A stretch of 64,000 nucleotides of DNA from Bacteroides zoogleoformans (GCF_002998435.1 NZ_CP027231.1:186001-250000); one strand, 5' to 3'. Positions 16,668 to 26,595 are shown, counted from the first letter of the stretch. Notes: generated by a model not told the origin, from the letters alone. Translations and numbers: made by a program.

Positions 16668-17822
16668 TTATTCTAATCTGCGAGCACCGTCGCTGATGAC
16701 CACATCATAGATCTTCGGACTTCTTCCGAATTTCTTCTTGAATTGCTCTTTGGCTGTTTCGATGAATGTTGTGTACAATTCATTTTTCACCAAGTTGATG
16801 GTACATCCGCCAAATCCACCTCCCATTACGCGTGAACCGGTGACGCCACAATCAAAGGCCAGGTTGTTTAAGAAGTCAAGCTCTTCGCAGCTTACTTCAT
16901 ACAGTTTGCTCATTCCCTGATGGGTTTCATACATTTTCTGTCCCACAGTTTCATAGTCACCTTTTTCCAAGGCATCGCATACGCTCAGTACGCGTTGAAT
17001 CTCCTCAATGACATATTCTGCGCGCATGTAGTCTTCTGCACTAATCTCCTCTTTGGACTCTTGAAGCATTTCCATCGTTACATCACGCAGGAATTCTACG
17101 TGCGGGTGTTTCTTTTGAACCGCTGCCACTGCTGCTTCGCAACTTTGGCGACGCTTATTGTAGGCCGAAGAGGCCAATTCGTGTTTCACCACAGAATCAA
17201 CAAGCACTAAGCGGTAGCCTTGCGGGTCAAATGGGAAATATTGATATTCCAATGAGCGGCAATCTAAACGGATGAGGCTGCCTTTTTTCCCGAATACAGA
17301 AGCAAACTGGTCCATGATACCGCAATTGACACCACAATAGTTGTGCTCGGTGGCTTGTCCCACTTTTGCCAATTCGAATTTATCGATTTTGTTTTCACCG
17401 AATAAATCGTTCAATGCGAAAGCGTATGTGCTTTCCAAAGCGGCAGACGAAGACATGCCTGCGCCCAAAGGAACGTCACCTGCAAAGGCTGTGTTGAAGC
17501 CTTTAACGTTTACCCCTCTCTTTATCATTTCCCGACATACACCGAAAATGTATCTTGCCCAGCTTGCGCGAGGTATATCCTCTTCGTTCAAGCCGAACTC
17601 TACATAGTCTTTCAAGTCGATGGAGTAAGCTTTCACTGTTTGGGTGCCATTGGGCTTTAATTCCGCAATCATTCCCTTGTCAATAGCTCCGGGGAATACA
17701 AACCCACCGTTATAATCTGTGTGCTCACCGATAAGGTTGATGCGACCCGGAGATGCATAGACAGCTCCTGTTGTTCCGTCAAAATGCTTGATGAAACGAC
17801 TTCTTACGTATTCTATATCCAT
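16668..17822 (-). CDS. galK: Galactokinase
   Basis: Phosphorylates alpha-D-galactose to galactose 1-phosphate, first committed step of the Leloir pathway. The 384-residue GHMP kinase has SPGRINLIGEHTDYNGGFV near the N-terminus (sugar-binding signature), the ATP-binding GDVPLGAGMSSSAALE, the catalytic region CGIMDQFASVFGK with the base Asp, and MGGGFGGCTINLV near the C-terminus. Third gene of a minus-strand galM-transporter-galK operon (40 bp after the transporter). galT/galE are not in the window. Confidence 0.95.
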   Translation of the reverse strand: MDIEYVRSRFIKHFDGTTGAVYASPGRINLIGEHTDYNGGFVFPGAIDKGMIAELKPNGTQTVKAYSIDLKDYVEFGLNEEDIPRASWARYIFGVCREMIKRGVNVKGFNTAFAGDVPLGAGMSSSAALESTYAFALNDLFGENKIDKFELAKVGQATEHNYCGVNCGIMDQFASVFGKKGSLIRLDCRSLEYQYFPFDPQGYRLVLVDSVVKHELASSAYNKRRQSCEAAVAAVQKKHPHVEFLRDVTMEMLQESKEEISAEDYMRAEYVIEEIQRVLSVCDALEKGDYETVGQKMYETHQGMSKLYEVSCEELDFLNNLAFDCGVTGSRVMGGGFGGCTINLVKNELYTTFIETAKEQFKKKFGRSPKIYDVVISDGARRLE

Positions 17823-17862
17823 GATATTTATATTTTATAAGGTGAATATTTTTTCTTTTCAC

Positions 17863-19173
17863 TTATTCCACAGGAATGTCTTTATTGACATTCTTGCAAC
17901 CTATCAAACCGTAGAACAGTAGATATGCCAGAGCGGCAATGATAACCCAATAGCTAGGCATGAAACCTGCTATATCGGCCACCCAATTCTGAATGACAGG
18001 CAAGATACCTCCACCACATACCAATACCATGAACAGACCGGAAGCAGCGGCCAGATATTTACCTAACCCTTCTACTGCAAGATTGAAGATTCCGCCCCAC
18101 ATGATAGAAGTGCAAAGACCCACTAATACTAAATACATGGCGTTGATGGGTACTTCTGCAAGTCCGAAAGACAAACCTCCGGTTTCACTTTGTTGAAGTA
18201 CCGGCAGATTGACAAACGAACCTATTGATGAGAAGATGGCAAGAAATACTAAAATCAGACCTAATGCAGATGTGAAAATGAGCATGGCTCTACTGGATAC
18301 TTTTGCACCCAATGAAACACCTGCCAAGCGACCGATCAACATAAGAAACCAATATGTTCCTACAACAAAACCGGAGATAGTGGAAGGAATACCGGCTCCT
18401 CCTTTTTCAATAGGGTCGGTCAGGAACAGGTTCAACGTACCCGGTACGCCTACCTCAACACCTACATATACAAAGATTGCGATAGCGCCCAATACGAAAT
18501 GGCGGAACTTCAACGCTCCGGCCATTAGTTTGCCGATAGGTTCAGTGGTTGTTGCAGCATTGGGTTCCGGTATGGGTACGAACAAGAGAACAAAGAATGC
18601 AAAAGCAAATACAGCCATTGCAGTATACATTACAGGGAATATCTGAGAGATTGTGGCTTTTTCGATGGAACCGGCGATCAGGATACCTACAAACATAGGA
18701 GTGATAGTGGCCATTACAGAGTTGAAAGAACCACCAACTTGGATAAGCTGGTTTCCTTTTTTGCCTTCACCGCCGAGTTTGTTCAACATTGGGTTGACTA
18801 CCGTATTGAGCAAGCACATGGAGAAACCGGCAATGAATGCACCGATCAGATATACTGCGAACGCTGCCTCAGGGCTGGCATGGCCGGACAAATATTGAAC
18901 ACCTACACCGATAAAGCCGACAGCTACTGCTATCAATGCTGTTTTCTTATATCCTACTCGTTGTAATAAAATGCCGCTTGGTATTCCCATCACTGCATAT
19001 GCGATGAAGTTACCGAAGTTACCCAACATTCCTAATGCGTTGGATACTGAAAACTGATTTTTCAGTACAATCCCCATAGGGGCGGCAAGGTTGGTAACAA
19101 ATGAGATCATACCAAAAAGGAAGATCATCGTGATAATTGCGATGAGTTTACCATTCTGTTTTTGTTGTGTCAT
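17863..19173 (-). CDS. Glucose/galactose:H+ symporter, MFS (FucP/GluP type)
   Basis: 436-residue inner-membrane transporter with about twelve hydrophobic segments. The N-terminal LFGMISFVTNLAAPMGIVLK and the NTVVNPMLNKLGG motif in the first half match the FucP/GluP subfamily of the major facilitator superfamily, which carries glucose, galactose or fucose with protons. Position between galM and galK makes galactose the likely substrate. Gaps are 42 bp to galM upstream and 40 bp to galK downstream. Confidence 0.9.
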   Translation of the reverse strand: MTQQKQNGKLIAIITMIFLFGMISFVTNLAAPMGIVLKNQFSVSNALGMLGNFGNFIAYAVMGIPSGILLQRVGYKKTALIAVAVGFIGVGVQYLSGHASPEAAFAVYLIGAFIAGFSMCLLNTVVNPMLNKLGGEGKKGNQLIQVGGSFNSVMATITPMFVGILIAGSIEKATISQIFPVMYTAMAVFAFAFFVLLFVPIPEPNAATTTEPIGKLMAGALKFRHFVLGAIAIFVYVGVEVGVPGTLNLFLTDPIEKGGAGIPSTISGFVVGTYWFLMLIGRLAGVSLGAKVSSRAMLIFTSALGLILVFLAIFSSIGSFVNLPVLQQSETGGLSFGLAEVPINAMYLVLVGLCTSIMWGGIFNLAVEGLGKYLAAASGLFMVLVCGGGILPVIQNWVADIAGFMPSYWVIIAALAYLLFYGLIGCKNVNKDIPVE

Positions 19174-19215
19174 GGTTTCTTTAAAATTATAAGTTTATAA
19201 ATTAGGTTAGTTATT

Positions 19216-20316
19216 TCATTCTTGTACGCCGAATTTGTAGATGGTTACCTGTTGGTATTCATCGCCCGGCAGCAAGATGGCTGATGGGAAATGGGCCTTG
19301 TTGGGTGTGTCGGGGAAGCATTGAGCTTCAAAGCAAACGGCACTTCTGGCAGGGAATGTGGCTCTGTGGGCGCCTTCGAACCCATTAAGCCAGTTGCCGG
19401 TATAGAGTTGGACACCGTTTTCCGTTGTATATACTTCCATCGTTCGTCCGCTATCGGGGTCGGTACAGGTGGCTGCCAAACTCAATTCTCCGCTTTCTGT
19501 TTTATTCAGAACATAGCAATGGTCGTAGCCGCTGCCATTTACCAATTGCTCGAATTTTCCATCAATCCTTTCTCCAATGGCATGAGGAGTGCGGAAATCC
19601 ATAGGCGTATCTTCTACCTTTAATATCTCTCCCGTAGGAATAGATACTTCGTCGATAGGAACATAAAAATCGGCGTTGATGGTGATGATATGATTCAGAA
19701 CGGTAGGAGAGGGAGTGGCTATGCCGGCAAGATTGAAGAAAGCATGATTGGTCAGATTCACGATGGTGGCTTTGTCCGTGGTGGCTCGGTATTCTATTAC
19801 CAAAGCATTGGTTCCGTCTTCGAGACGATATGTCATTTCTACTTTCAAATTGCCGGGAAAACCTTCTTCTCCGTCCACAGAGGTGTAATTAAAGATAACA
19901 GTAGACTGATCGGGTTGTACGGCATCCCATACACGAGTATGGAAACCGGTTGGTCCACCATGCAATGAGTTGGGACCGTTGTTGATTGTCAATTGGTGTT
20001 CCTCACCATACAATGTAAACTTACCTTTAGCTATGCGATTGCCGTAGCGGCCGATGGTAGTGTTCAAAAAAGGTTCCGGACTATTGACTACGTGCTCGAT
20101 GCTATCGTGTCCTAAAACAACGTTGGCATATTTCCCTGCTTTGTCGGGAACCATAATGGAAAGTATTGCACAGCCGTAATTGGTTACTGCTACTTCCATG
20201 CCCTGCGCATTTTTCAGGATGAACAAATCGGTTTTTTTGCTATTGATATTTTTTTGAAATTTATTTCTGTCCAGACCGGACAGATTATTTTCTGTTGGAG
20301 TGTTCATCATATTCAT
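19216..20316 (-). CDS. galM: Aldose 1-epimerase (galactose mutarotase)
   Basis: Interconverts alpha and beta anomers of galactose or glucose so that galactokinase can use the alpha form. The 366-residue protein contains TIGRYGNRIAKGKF, GPNSLHGG, the catalytic His in NLTNHAFFNL and the catalytic Glu in AVCFEAQCFPDTPNK. No signal peptide, so cytoplasmic. The start could be any of the Met at residues 1, 3 or 4; the first is used. First gene of the galactose operon, divergent from manA with a 190-bp shared upstream region. Confidence 0.93.
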   Translation of the reverse strand: MNMMNTPTENNLSGLDRNKFQKNINSKKTDLFILKNAQGMEVAVTNYGCAILSIMVPDKAGKYANVVLGHDSIEHVVNSPEPFLNTTIGRYGNRIAKGKFTLYGEEHQLTINNGPNSLHGGPTGFHTRVWDAVQPDQSTVIFNYTSVDGEEGFPGNLKVEMTYRLEDGTNALVIEYRATTDKATIVNLTNHAFFNLAGIATPSPTVLNHIITINADFYVPIDEVSIPTGEILKVEDTPMDFRTPHAIGERIDGKFEQLVNGSGYDHCYVLNKTESGELSLAATCTDPDSGRTMEVYTTENGVQLYTGNWLNGFEGAHRATFPARSAVCFEAQCFPDTPNKAHFPSAILLPGDEYQQVTIYKFGVQE

Positions 20317-20444
20317 GGCTGATTTAAATTTCTTGCAAAGAAAAAGAAATTCTTTTGTTCTCCCAAGTAATTGAGAGGAAATATAGAAAGCATTTTAGGA
20401 AAGTTTAGCGTTTTGTTAATAGAATGCAATTCGGTATTTTTTTG

Positions 20445-20452
20445 TAAATTTG
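20445..20452 (+). promoter_or_regulatory. Candidate -7 box for manA
   Basis: TAAATTTG, 54 bp upstream of the manA start codon. No -33 TTTG at the right distance was found, so this is only a partial match. Confidence 0.35.
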
Positions 20453-20506
20453 TCCCCGTAATCTAAAAAACACATCATTAACAGAATGTTTTAATTATAA
20501 CAACAA

Positions 20507-21478
20507 ATGTATCCTCTTAAATTTGAGCCTATTCTGAAGCAAACACTTTGGGGGGGCGACAAGATTATTCCATTCAAACATTTGAATGATAACCTCGCTA
20601 ATGTAGGTGAGAGTTGGGAAGTTTCGGCGGTAGAAGGTAGTGAGTCAATAGTGGCTAATGGCGCCGACAAGGGGCTGACACTATCTGAAATGGTCAGAAA
20701 GTATAAGGAAGAATTGGTTGGTGAAGCCAACTATGCTCGTTTTGGTTCTAAATTTCCTTTATTGATAAAGTTTATTGACGCTAAGCTGGACTTGTCGATT
20801 CAGGTACATCCGGGTGATGAACTGGCAAAGAAACGCCACAATAGCTTTGGCAAGAATGAAATGTGGTATGTTATTTCCGCGGATAAGGATGCGAAATTGA
20901 TTTCCGGCTTTTCCGAACAAATAACTCCGAAAGAATATAAAGAGAGGGTGTATAACGGTACATTTGCCGAGGTGCTACAGACTTGTGCCATTAAACCCGG
21001 AGATGTTTTCTATGTTCCGGCAGGCCGTGTGCATGGAATAGGGGCGGGGGCTTTTGTGGCTGAAATTCAGCAGACATCTGATATAACCTATCGTATCTTT
21101 GATTATAACCGCAGGGATAAAGATGGTAATTTAAGAGAGTTGCATACCGGACAGGCTATGGATGCCATCAATTTTGCGGATGTGCAGGATGATTTTCGTA
21201 CCGAATACGAACTGGTACCGAACGAACCGGTAGAAATAGTGGCAAGTCCATACTTCACGACTTCTGTATATGATATGACAGAAGAAATCACTTGTGATTA
21301 TTCCGAATTGGACTCATTCGTCATATTCATATGCGTGGAAGGCGCTTGCCGCATTGTAGATGATGAGAAGAATGAACTTCTCATGCAAGCCGGTGAGACG
21401 GTTTTGCTTCCGGCCACTACCCAGGAAGTTACAATTATTCCCGAAGGCACAGTGAGGATGCTTGAGACGTACGTCTGA
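20507..21478 (+). CDS. manA: Mannose-6-phosphate isomerase, class I
   Basis: Zinc enzyme interconverting fructose 6-phosphate and mannose 6-phosphate; supplies mannose 6-phosphate for GDP-mannose, the substrate of the Gmd/Fcl enzymes encoded near the end of the window. The 323-residue cupin protein shows LKQTLWGGDKI, LSIQVHPGDELAKK (zinc ligands), NEMWYVISA, and FYVPAGRVHGIGAG with the catalytic region. It is convergent with the hybrid kinase gene (22 bp between stops). Confidence 0.93.
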   Translation: MYPLKFEPILKQTLWGGDKIIPFKHLNDNLANVGESWEVSAVEGSESIVANGADKGLTLSEMVRKYKEELVGEANYARFGSKFPLLIKFIDAKLDLSIQVHPGDELAKKRHNSFGKNEMWYVISADKDAKLISGFSEQITPKEYKERVYNGTFAEVLQTCAIKPGDVFYVPAGRVHGIGAGAFVAEIQQTSDITYRIFDYNRRDKDGNLRELHTGQAMDAINFADVQDDFRTEYELVPNEPVEIVASPYFTTSVYDMTEEITCDYSELDSFVIFICVEGACRIVDDEKNELLMQAGETVLLPATTQEVTIIPEGTVRMLETYV

Positions 21479-21500
21479 GTTTGTCGGATTCTGTCTTGTT

Positions 21501-24185
21501 TTATTTCAGCCACTTCTTGACAAGTTCCTTCAGTGTTTCTATCTTGAACGGTTTCGCCAGGAAATCGCTGCAACCTGCGTCGAAGGCAGCTTGACGGTCG
21601 CTTTCGTAGGCGTACGCTGTAAGTGCAATGATGGGGATATCCGGTGAAATCTCCCGAATGATACGGGTGGCATCCAATCCGTCGAGATTAGGCATTTTGA
21701 TATCCATCAAGATGAGAGCGGGATGTGTATTCTCGAACATGGTGACGGCTTCCATCCCATCTTTGGCGCGTTCCAGCCGGTAGTTATTTTCTAATATGGC
21801 TTTGATTAAGACGTAGTTACTATCTGTATCTTCGGCCACCAGAATAATGGAACGGGAGTCGTTGTTTTCTTTCGTTTTTACTGCGGGCATGTCCTTTTCG
21901 GAAAAAGGGAGGGGAACCTCGGTAGCAGCTTTTCCCGTAGGAACGATGGGCTCCACTATGCAGCAATCGGACACTGTTTCTTTTGTAGCTTTCTTGTCGG
22001 CCGATTCTATCGGGAGTAAGAATGTGAAAGTTGTTCCCTTGCCAAACTCGGAAGATACGGAAATACGTCCGCCTAACCGTTCTATGATGATTTTGCAGAT
22101 AGACAGTCCCAGTCCTGTGCCTTGGGCAAAGTCGTTTGCTTTTACAAAACGATCGAATATATGTTCCACCTTGTCAGGCGCAATGCCCAGTCCTGTGTCG
22201 GTGACGTAGAACCTGACCTCATCGCCTTCTCTGCGGTAGCCGTAAGTGATGCTTCCGCTGATGGTGAATTTAAAGGCATTGCTTATCAGGTTGGATATCA
22301 CTTGGAAGAGCCGGTTCTTGTCTCCATCTATCACAATGCTTGCATCCGATTCCTCAAAAATGAGTTGTACCTCCTGCGGACAGCGGAAGGTGAGTGCCTC
22401 GTGCAGTTCCTTGCAAAGTTTATGAAGGCATATAGGTGCGATGGTAAATTCAACGAAGCCCGATTCTATTTTTGACAGGTCGAGGATTTCGTTGATGAGC
22501 TGGAGCAGACGCTCATTGTTTGCTTCTACTATTTTGTAATAATTTAGTCTCTCTTCGGCGTTGGAACTCTCGGCAATGATGCCCGAAAAACCCACAATGG
22601 CATTGAGCGGTGTGCGTATTTCGTGGCTCATGTTGGCAAGGAAGGCCGATTTAAGCCTATCGGAGGTTTCGGCTTTTTCCTTGGCCACCATCAGTTCCCG
22701 TTTCATCTGTTCCATTTCGGTGATATCCCATTCGATGTCCAACAGAAATGGAGGGAAGTCATTGCTCTCAACTTTTATTTTCCGTTTATCCAGATAGATG
22801 GCAGAGCCTTTCGCGTCTTGTTTTTCAGCAATCCAGTGCTTTTCTTGGCCGGTTTGGGCTATTTCAATGTCTTCTTTCCTTTTTTGTAGGGCCACCTCTG
22901 GTGGATAGAAGTCGAAATCGTCTTTTCCCGATATGCTTTGCACTGTGATGGCACCGTTGTACGCCTCTCTATTGCGATAGATGTACTTAAATTCGTTATT
23001 GATATCTTTTACAACGATTCCTGCCGGCAGGTTTTCCATGATTTTATCCAGAATCTGGTTAAATTGCTTGATTTGTTGCTCCTGCCGGATGCGTGTGCTC
23101 ACATCTCTTCCGAAAGCCCATACCGTTCCTTCTCCCTTGTCGCTGGTCACCCAATAAGCATTTCCTTCTATGGCAAGGACTTCGGGATGTTGTGGTATCG
23201 GGTTATGAAGGATGTATTCATGTGTCAGTTCTCCTCGTTTTACGGTGGCGGCAAATGTTTTCCATGCTTTCTTATCTCTTACGAATGTGGGCAAATCATA
23301 GACTTTCAAGGTTGAGATGTCTTGATTCTCATCAATCTGGTGCCTTTCCTTGAAGCGACGGTTGCAGAATATCAGAGTTCCGTCTTCGTGGGCGGAATAG
23401 ATATCCTCGGTGGAATTATTGATGGCATGCGTCAGCAGATTGATGTCGTTGCGCCGTTTCTTTATGTCGGTGATGTTTTGTATATAGCCTTCCAATGTGA
23501 TATTTCCATCTTTATGACATTCGCGTGCAAAAGTCTTGAGACGGATATAGTAGATCTTTTTTTTAAAAAGGAGACGATAGTCTATGTTATTTTCCATTTT
23601 GCCTTTCAGGTTATCTTTCAGCCAATTCCGGAAACTTTCCCTATCTTCGGGAATAATCGCTTCCAAATAATGGTCTTGATGAATATATTGCAACTCATCA
23701 GAGCACATGACGCCGGTATGTCCGATATAAGAAAACAAGGCGGTGTCCGAATCGTATTGCCACCTTCCGATGAGGGCGGCTTTCTGAATTTCATTCAGTT
23801 CGTGATTCCTTTTTTCCAGTTCCAACTTCCGTTGGCTGCGTTCGGTGATGTCTCGGTATTGGCAGAGTACCATTCCGTCAAACGGATACATGATGCACTT
23901 GAAGTAGTAGGTGATGCCTTTCAAGGTGATTGCATAGTTATTGGCGGAACGTATCTTATACTTCAGTACTTTTTTAAAATCCGGATAGAATTGTTCACAA
24001 GTGGATGCCGGAAGCACGTCGAATAAATTTTTACCTAATAATATCTCTTCCTTCATAAACCAGAGGTCGATGTTATATACAGCCATGTCCACACATGTTC
24101 CTTTTTCATCCAGGATAAGCATGGTGTCCGCTGTCATCTTCAGCAATCTTTCAGCATTTTCCGGCTTTCGTAGAATGTCTTTCAT
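21501..24185 (-). CDS. Hybrid sensor histidine kinase/response regulator with PAS repeats
   Basis: 894-residue cytoplasmic-looking sensor with no obvious transmembrane segment. Residues 1-490 contain about four PAS-like units ending in typical PAC helices (for example YRDITERSQRKLELE, IQNITDIKKRRNDI, FGRDVSTRIRQEQQ and DIEWDITEMEQMKRE). The HisKA phosphoacceptor is H521 in NMSHEIRTPLNAI, the N box is ISNLISNAFKFT, G boxes are DTGLGIAPD and GTGLGLSICK. A receiver follows from about 780 with D828 in LILMDIKMPNLDG. The output partner is not encoded inside it, so it may signal by phosphorelay to a separate protein. It begins 17 bp after the GT2 gene and is probably co-transcribed. Confidence 0.92.
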   Translation of the reverse strand: MKDILRKPENAERLLKMTADTMLILDEKGTCVDMAVYNIDLWFMKEEILLGKNLFDVLPASTCEQFYPDFKKVLKYKIRSANNYAITLKGITYYFKCIMYPFDGMVLCQYRDITERSQRKLELEKRNHELNEIQKAALIGRWQYDSDTALFSYIGHTGVMCSDELQYIHQDHYLEAIIPEDRESFRNWLKDNLKGKMENNIDYRLLFKKKIYYIRLKTFARECHKDGNITLEGYIQNITDIKKRRNDINLLTHAINNSTEDIYSAHEDGTLIFCNRRFKERHQIDENQDISTLKVYDLPTFVRDKKAWKTFAATVKRGELTHEYILHNPIPQHPEVLAIEGNAYWVTSDKGEGTVWAFGRDVSTRIRQEQQIKQFNQILDKIMENLPAGIVVKDINNEFKYIYRNREAYNGAITVQSISGKDDFDFYPPEVALQKRKEDIEIAQTGQEKHWIAEKQDAKGSAIYLDKRKIKVESNDFPPFLLDIEWDITEMEQMKRELMVAKEKAETSDRLKSAFLANMSHEIRTPLNAIVGFSGIIAESSNAEERLNYYKIVEANNERLLQLINEILDLSKIESGFVEFTIAPICLHKLCKELHEALTFRCPQEVQLIFEESDASIVIDGDKNRLFQVISNLISNAFKFTISGSITYGYRREGDEVRFYVTDTGLGIAPDKVEHIFDRFVKANDFAQGTGLGLSICKIIIERLGGRISVSSEFGKGTTFTFLLPIESADKKATKETVSDCCIVEPIVPTGKAATEVPLPFSEKDMPAVKTKENNDSRSIILVAEDTDSNYVLIKAILENNYRLERAKDGMEAVTMFENTHPALILMDIKMPNLDGLDATRIIREISPDIPIIALTAYAYESDRQAAFDAGCSDFLAKPFKIETLKELVKKWLK

Positions 24186-24202
24186 TTTTTGTAGTATTTA
24201 GG

Positions 24203-25393
24203 TCATGCTCTTCGTGCCTTTTCCCATGTGCCGTTTGTGCTGTTCCTGCGCTTCAGCAAATATCTGACCCCTCTTATGACGTTGACGTTCATGAAGAGAA
24301 AATAGTAGGGGATGAAGAGTATTTTGTTTTTTATATGTTTGGTCGATAAATAATACCCCCATCCTGCCATGAGGTAAAACAGTGTTTGCAACACCCCGAT
24401 GAAAGCATATAGAGCCAACCGGTCGGTAGCAAAAAGCAAGATGACATTGAGGGGAGGCAACAGAAACAATAAAACCGGAGTGAGCGACCATCGCAGTACG
24501 CGGTGTGAGACATACTGAAGGCTGAAGACTCCGTAACGAAATGGATTCAGCAATGGACGCATCCGCCGGATGGACTGTAAGCCACCGGCGGCAATGCGTA
24601 CTTTGCGTTTTTGTTCTTCGTTCATGTCGGCCGACCCGTTTTCAACAGCATAGGCATCGGCGCAATAGGCTATGGTGTAACCTCGCATGACGATACGCAT
24701 AGATAGGATAAAGTCATCGAGCAAAGTGTCGGGTTGCATCTCTTCGAAAAGTTCGCGGCGAATGGCAAATAACTCGCCTGCCGCACCCACCGCTGAATAA
24801 AGTCGTGAGTCAAGAGCCTTCAGGGCCGATTCATACTTCCAATACAAGCCTTCTCCACCGGAAGCTGCATTATTCTTGTTTTGAACAGCGATACGCTTCT
24901 CTCCCGCCACGCAGCCCACCTTGGGATTATTGAAGGCGTATGCTGTTTTTCGCAGCGCCTCGCGGTTGAGGTTGGTGTTGGCATCTGTAAATACGACAAG
25001 AGGGGTTTCTACAAAGTGCATACCCCGGTTTAGGGCGGCGGTTTTTCCCAAACGTTCAGGACGATGAAGTACGGTGGCTTGCGGCCAATGCGAAAGTCGC
25101 TCGTTGGTTCGGTCGTTGCTTCCGTCGGTCACCCAAAGAATATGCAGTTTTTCGGCAGGGTAGTCCAGCTCCAAGCAATTTCGCATTTTCTCATCCACCA
25201 CCTCTTCTTCATTATAAGCGGCAATGAATAAAGTCAATTCCGGTAAGCTGTCATCGCCGGGGGCATTGCTATCTGTTTTCCGATTGAAAAGTTCTTTTAT
25301 TCTGACAAGAATGTACAATAATATCCCATAACCGATATAGGTATAGAATACCACGAATAAACTTGTCCAAAAAAATATCTCCAAGAATTTCAT
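24203..25393 (-). CDS. Membrane glycosyltransferase family 2 (processive, PgaC/BcsA-like)
   Basis: 396-residue inner-membrane GT2. One N-terminal membrane helix (4-30), a catalytic domain with FIAAYNEEEVV, LWVTDGSNDRTNE and VFTDANTNL (nucleotide-sugar and metal-binding Asp), a LLDDFILSMRIVMRG acceptor motif, then three C-terminal membrane segments. This layout suits export-coupled polysaccharide synthases such as poly-N-acetylglucosamine synthase, but the product cannot be predicted. The Q/RxxRW-like region is weak (EQKRKVRIAAGGLQS). Pairing with a PAS-rich kinase directly downstream suggests signal-linked polysaccharide production; this is inference. Confidence 0.85.
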   Translation of the reverse strand: MKFLEIFFWTSLFVVFYTYIGYGILLYILVRIKELFNRKTDSNAPGDDSLPELTLFIAAYNEEEVVDEKMRNCLELDYPAEKLHILWVTDGSNDRTNERLSHWPQATVLHRPERLGKTAALNRGMHFVETPLVVFTDANTNLNREALRKTAYAFNNPKVGCVAGEKRIAVQNKNNAASGGEGLYWKYESALKALDSRLYSAVGAAGELFAIRRELFEEMQPDTLLDDFILSMRIVMRGYTIAYCADAYAVENGSADMNEEQKRKVRIAAGGLQSIRRMRPLLNPFRYGVFSLQYVSHRVLRWSLTPVLLFLLPPLNVILLFATDRLALYAFIGVLQTLFYLMAGWGYYLSTKHIKNKILFIPYYFLFMNVNVIRGVRYLLKRRNSTNGTWEKARRA

Positions 25394-25464
25394 AGTATCA
25401 GATTGTCCATCCTTTGTTTATTTTGTTCTTTTTTTTCATCTTTCCATAAAAGAAGTTTACTTGC

Positions 25465-25495
25465 CAAAAGTAGAAATAAACTTTTATTGATACAA
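25465..25495 (-). promoter_or_regulatory. Promoter of the GT2-kinase operon
   Basis: Minus strand: TTG (25493-25495), 20 bp, TACTTTTG (25465-25472). The start codon is about 71 bp downstream of the -7 box. Confidence 0.55.
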
Positions 25496-25575
25496 GAAAA
25501 AGCTATAAAAACATACTATGATTATAGAAAGACATTCGGCATATAGTTTGCCATTTTAAGTATAAACATTTTAAA

Positions 25576-26362
25576 TTAACGTGAGTTCGACGAATTCATA
25601 ATAAAGCAAGCTGCGTATCAAATATTCTTTTTACATTGATGCACGGCTTCTTTGGAAACAAGCAGTATGCGGCAATAGCCCCCAATAAATTGACGATGAA
25701 ATTCTCAAAGCATCTATGCCTGGAGTGTTCCACTTGCACAATGTTCTTGAGTTCATCATTCACAGTCTCAATGATAGCCCTCTTCCTGAGCAGCAGTTTG
25801 TCGGAAACGCTCATCAGCGCACCCTTCATGTTGCTTTTCAACTTGGTAATAAGCTGTATTCCGTCCACGAACAGCCGTTGGAAGAGCCTCTTGCTTATAT
25901 ATCCCTTATCCCCAACCAACTTGCCGTATATGAATTTCACAAAGTCCTTGTATTCCAAAGGCTTGCGGTCGTCAATGTCACCGGGTGTTATCATGAAGTT
26001 GAGCAGTTCTCTTCGGGAAACAGATGGCGCAGATGCCTGCACACCTTTTCAAGATAGAAATGTTTCAGACAGCGGTAGCCGGAGTCGTGGAAGAGAATCA
26101 TGATAAGCATGATTTTCGCCTTTGACATCATGCTGTCACGATGATATTTTCTCTTCTTGAGCGGTTTTAGCGTGTATTTTGCCATCATTGTATCAAAAAC
26201 TTGCAGAAGTCGTCTGCCATACAAAATATTTCTGTAATTTTGCTCTCGGTGATCATAGCGATTTTTAGTTGTAATTCTTTGTATTTCACTACTATAAAGT
26301 TACAACAAATTTCGCTAATCACCAAATTTATAGACACTTATAATTCGTCGAACTCACGTTAA
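25576..26362. mobile_element. Decayed IS982-like insertion sequence
   Basis: Bounded by perfect 21-bp inverted repeats: 25576-25596 and 26342-26362 (TTAACGTGAGTTCGACGAA and its complement). The element is 787 bp, shorter than the roughly 1 kb usual for IS982 because the transposase has an internal deletion. Flanks TAAATTA and TAAATAG could be a damaged target duplication if the ends are taken at ACGTGAG. Non-autonomous: the transposase is broken. Confidence 0.82.
25596..26256 (-). pseudogene. IS982-like transposase, frameshifted and internally deleted
   Basis: Reads from ATG at 26256 (MITESKITEIFCMADDFCK). At the T5 run 26195-26199 the frame shifts: one T is missing relative to the frame that continues with TMMAKYTLKPLKKRKYHR. 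That second frame runs into HLRHLFPE and then jumps, at about 26010-26020, out of frame into ELLNFMITPGD, skipping roughly 80 residues. The C-terminal part (GDKGYIS, ITKLKSNMKG, RKRAIIETVNDELKN) carries the DDE-type catalytic region. Family assignment rests on recalled Bacteroides IS982 transposases. Two independent lesions make it inactive. Confidence 0.8.
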
Positions 26363-26394
26363 ATAGAAATATAGGAAAAAGTCAGAAATGTAGG

Positions 26395-26595
26395 GTGAAA
26401 TACGGAAATAGCTCTGATTTTAATATCTTGATAGTGAATGTCAATGATGGTAAAAGGACACGCATATATTCAATAGATGCACAACACCTTTCTTCTCAGA
26501 AAGATTCGATCTATTTCTATCCGGAGATAAAGAACGGCGTGGTTACAATAAAGTGGAATCGTGAAATTGAAAACTACGTAAACGAAGTACAATAG
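26395..26595 (+). CDS. Short hypothetical ORF, possible 3' remnant
   Basis: GTG-start frame of 66 codons right after the IS right end. The frame is also open upstream of the GTG back to the IS boundary, as expected if the IS or a deletion removed the 5' part of a longer gene. The residues (YFYPEIKNGVVTIKWNRE) look like the end of a beta-rich protein but match nothing I recognise. It could also be a genuine small gene. Followed 40 bp later by the first Fic gene. Confidence 0.35.
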   Translation: MKYGNSSDFNILIVNVNDGKRTRIYSIDAQHLSSQKDSIYFYPEIKNGVVTIKWNREIENYVNEVQ

